Assembly: GCF_034120055.1 (NCBI RefSeq)
Contig: NZ_CP139368.1
Location: 620,001 to 684,000 of the forward strand
DNA from: Microbacterium rhizosphaerae
GTDB lineage: Bacteria; Actinomycetota; Actinomycetes; Actinomycetales; Microbacteriaceae
Reading direction: 5' to 3'
DNA: 64,000 nt
Every line of letters starts with the position of its first letter. Within the stretch, counting starts at the first letter, position 1. Made by a program: the position numbers and the translations under genes. The notes under the pieces were generated by a model. It was not told where the DNA came from and ran no database searches. It worked only from the letters and a program-made list of their open reading frames with translations. Below are positions 61,986 to 64,000 of this stretch, piece by piece.

Positions 61986-62720
61986 ATGGGGACCGAGGCG
62001 GCGACGAGCGAGCTGACGGATCGGCGCATCCTGCTCGTCGAGGACGACGAGACGGTGCGCGAGGTGGTGCGCACGTATCTCGAGGACGCCGGGTACATCG
62101 TCGACGAGGTCCCCGACGGCTTCAGTGCGATGGACCTCGTCGCGCGTCGGCTGCCCGATCTCATCGTGATGGACCGGATGCTGCCCGGGATCGACGGCGT
62201 CGAGGTCTGCCGGCGCATCCGCGCCGAGCACGACATCCCGGTCATCATGCTGACCGCGCTCGGCGCGACCGACGACCGGATCGACGGCCTCGAGGCCGGT
62301 GCCGACGACTATCTCACCAAGCCCTTCTCTCCGCGCGAGCTGGTGCTGCGGGTGACCTCGGTGCTGCGCCGCAGTCTTGCCGAGTATGCGCCGGAGGCGC
62401 CGTTCGACCTCGGCGCGTTCACGCTGCATCCGTCTGCGCGATTCGTGCAGAAGGACGGCGTGCCCCTCGCGCTGTCCGCCCGCGAGTTCGACCTCTTCTC
62501 GTTCCTGCTGAAGCATCCGGAGCGCGCGTTCACACGCGAGGAGCTGCTCGGCGCGGTGTGGGGATGGAGCTACGGCGACCTGTCGACGGTCACCGTGACG
62601 ATGCGGCGGCTGCGGGAGAAGGTCGAGGACGACCCCACGCATCCGCTCATCCTTCAGACTGTGTGGGGCGTCGGCTACCGGCTCGTGCCGGCGCCGTCTT
62701 CGACACCGGGCGTGGCATGA
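61986..62720 (+). CDS. OmpR/PhoB-family response regulator
   Basis: A 244-aa regulator. The receiver domain (RILLVEDDETVREVV) has the phospho-acceptor Asp63 in IVMDRMLPG and the Lys in LTKPF; the winged-helix DNA-binding domain follows (REFDLFSFLLKHPERAFTREELL and TVTVTMRRLREKVEDDP). TATCCT lies six bases before the ATG, giving a leaderless start. Coupled by ATGA to the histidine kinase gene. Confidence 0.93.
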   Translation: MGTEAATSELTDRRILLVEDDETVREVVRTYLEDAGYIVDEVPDGFSAMDLVARRLPDLIVMDRMLPGIDGVEVCRRIRAEHDIPVIMLTALGATDDRIDGLEAGADDYLTKPFSPRELVLRVTSVLRRSLAEYAPEAPFDLGAFTLHPSARFVQKDGVPLALSAREFDLFSFLLKHPERAFTREELLGAVWGWSYGDLSTVTVTMRRLREKVEDDPTHPLILQTVWGVGYRLVPAPSSTPGVA

Positions 62721-63874
62721 TCCGCGCCGGCGACCTCGGCGCGATCGTCGGCATCGCCGTGGTCTGCGGACTGGTGGTCGGCGCGATCGGGCTCGTCGCG
62801 CTGCGGCTCGCGCGGCGCGCGCCGATGGCGGTGCAGGTGTCGATCGTCGTCCTGACCGGCACGCTCTCGGTCGCCGTCGGGATGGTCGCCGTCGCGCAGG
62901 CGATGTTCCTCTCGCCCCACGACCTGGTCGTGAGCCTGTGGGTGGCCGGCATCGCCGCCCTCGTCTCGCTCGGCGTCGCCGCGGTGCTGGCCGTGACCTT
63001 CGTCCGTCAGGCCCGCAGGGTGCGCAGGCTCGCGGCATCGCTCGGCGGCGCGCGCGAGGACGGGGCGATCGTGCCGATGGATGCCTCGGGCTCCGAGCTC
63101 GCCGCCGTCGCCGAGGAGCTCGCCCGCACGAGCCTCCGGCTGGAGGAGGCCCACGCCGAAGTGGACGCGATGGACCAGTCGCGCCGCGAGTTCATCGCGT
63201 GGATCTCGCACGATCTGCGCACGCCGCTCGCGGGCCTGCGGGCCATGGCGGAGGCCCTGGAGGACGGACTCGCCGACGACCCGCAGCGGTTCCACCGCCA
63301 GATGCGCCTGCAGGTGGACCACCTCTCCGATCTCGTCGACGACCTGTTCGAACTGTCGAAGATCGAATCGGGCCGCCTGATCCTCGCGATGGACACCGTC
63401 TCGCTGCACGACCTCGTGAGCGACGCGGTCGCGGAGCTGCGCGTGCTGGCGGAGACGCGGCGCGTCACGATCCGCGAGTCGCCGGATCAGGATGCGCTGG
63501 TCCGCGGCGACGCGCGGGAGCTCGGCCGCGCCGTCTCGAACCTGCTGCTGAACGCGATCCAGTACTCGCCGCCGGGGACCGCCGTCGCCGTCGAGACGGA
63601 GGTCGACGCCGACGGCCACGCGGTGCTGAGCGTCGTCGACCAGGGCGGTGGCATCCCTCCGACCGACCTCGAGAATGTCTTCCGCGCGGGGTGGCGGGGT
63701 GCCGAGTCCCGGACCCCCGCTCCGCTCTGGGGACGCTCCAGCGGCGCCGGGCTCGGGCTCGCGATCGCCCGCGGGATCGTCGTCGCCCATGACGGCGACC
63801 TGCACGCGCGGAACGTCGACGGCGGCTGCCGGTTCGAGATGGTGCTGCCCGCGCTGCCGCATGCGGCGGCCTGA
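62717..63874 (+). CDS. Sensor histidine kinase
   Basis: A 385-aa membrane kinase. Three hydrophobic segments are at about 5-32, 35-63 and 68-95, then a linker helix and the H-box with His165 in ISHDLRTPLAG, the N-box LGRAVSNLLLNAIQYSPPG, DQGGGIP, and GAGLGLAIARGIV. It has no large extracytoplasmic sensor domain, so it likely senses within the membrane. The closest inferred target is the regulator it overlaps. Confidence 0.93.
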   Translation: MIRAGDLGAIVGIAVVCGLVVGAIGLVALRLARRAPMAVQVSIVVLTGTLSVAVGMVAVAQAMFLSPHDLVVSLWVAGIAALVSLGVAAVLAVTFVRQARRVRRLAASLGGAREDGAIVPMDASGSELAAVAEELARTSLRLEEAHAEVDAMDQSRREFIAWISHDLRTPLAGLRAMAEALEDGLADDPQRFHRQMRLQVDHLSDLVDDLFELSKIESGRLILAMDTVSLHDLVSDAVAELRVLAETRRVTIRESPDQDALVRGDARELGRAVSNLLLNAIQYSPPGTAVAVETEVDADGHAVLSVVDQGGGIPPTDLENVFRAGWRGAESRTPAPLWGRSSGAGLGLAIARGIVVAHDGDLHARNVDGGCRFEMVLPALPHAAA

Positions 63875-63916
63875 GGACACTCCCCGCCCGCCGGGCTCGG
63901 GTCGTACGATTCGGCC

Positions 63917-64000
63917 ATGGATCAGCAGCGCTGGCAGAAAGCCATGGAATGGCCGCTCGTGGTGGCGGCCCTCGTCTTCCTCGTCGCGTACGCCTGGGAG
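63917..64000 (+). CDS. N-terminus of a membrane protein (truncated by window end)
   Basis: Only 28 codons are seen: a charged start (MDQQRWQKAMEW) running into the beginning of a hydrophobic helix (PLVVAALVFLVAYAWE). TACGAT lies six bases before the ATG, the leaderless pattern. The layout resembles the start of actinobacterial two- or six-helix ion-channel-like proteins, but too little is visible to name the family. Confidence 0.55.
   Translation, partial: MDQQRWQKAMEWPLVVAALVFLVAYAWE

Overview
The window reads as a chromosome segment of a high-GC actinobacterium of the family Microbacteriaceae, most likely Microbacterium. Supporting signs are dense, mostly non-overlapping genes with strongly GC-rich codons, a DUF222/HNH (13E12-type) gene, actinobacterial CgoX/HemY, a CofD gene for cofactor F420, a MenC2-type enolase, frequent GTG starts, and at least 16 genes whose start codon lies 6-7 bases after a TANNNT-like box (leaderless transcription). 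Genus is an inference from style; no rRNA or tRNA gene is visible.

Region 1 to about 4.24 kb is different: base composition is visibly less GC-rich and the hexamer GGATGC/GCATCC, abundant elsewhere, is rare. It holds the end of a TIGR02391/Ymh-type protein, a ParA/MinD-like ATPase overlapping a small HEPN-like gene, and a divergently placed 540-aa protein. All three non-ATPase products carry an R-x4-H motif of the HEPN RNase superfamily. This looks like the right end of a genomic island and is the best candidate here for an undescribed defence or regulatory system.

4.2-13.9 kb is housekeeping and stress metabolism: VOC protein, SnoaL-like protein, a manganese module (MntR-type regulator, Nramp transporter with two palindromic boxes), TrmH-type methyltransferase, MATE exporter, isochorismatase-like hydrolase, an M13 metallopeptidase with an in-frame insertion of a short repeated element, a serine-hydrolase-like protein lacking its SxxK residues, and PurU. 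14.0-26.7 kb is a carbohydrate regulon: a binding protein, two permeases and an MGH1-like glycosidase; a convergent FCD-type GntR regulator; then GH42, both halves of glycine decarboxylase P-protein (gcvPA, gcvPB), a COG3199 NAD-kinase-like protein and an SDR in one tightly overlapping unit. Both transcription units carry the same palindrome (TTCTGTATACAGAA or a close variant) at their promoters, so one GntR protein probably controls both.

26.7-44.4 kb holds two secreted proteins (one with eight Ig-like repeats and LPTTG), a membrane protein, a DEAD-box helicase, a DUF222/HNH gene, a GNAT/cyclase/MenC-type group that may process N-acyl amino acids, a lactate-oxidase-type flavoenzyme, and a divergent pair of citrate-synthase genes, one of which has an N-terminal HTH and lacks a catalytic histidine. 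44.4-64 kb holds a DUF4870 protein, GlyRS, thiolase, an NCS1 permease, a Pro/Thr-rich lipoprotein, an HhH-GPD protein, heme genes (hemY/cgoX, hemD, hemB, hemL; no hemC), cofD, a GPH-type transporter with a PLP decarboxylase, a secreted beta-propeller, and a two-component system. The last gene is cut by the window end.
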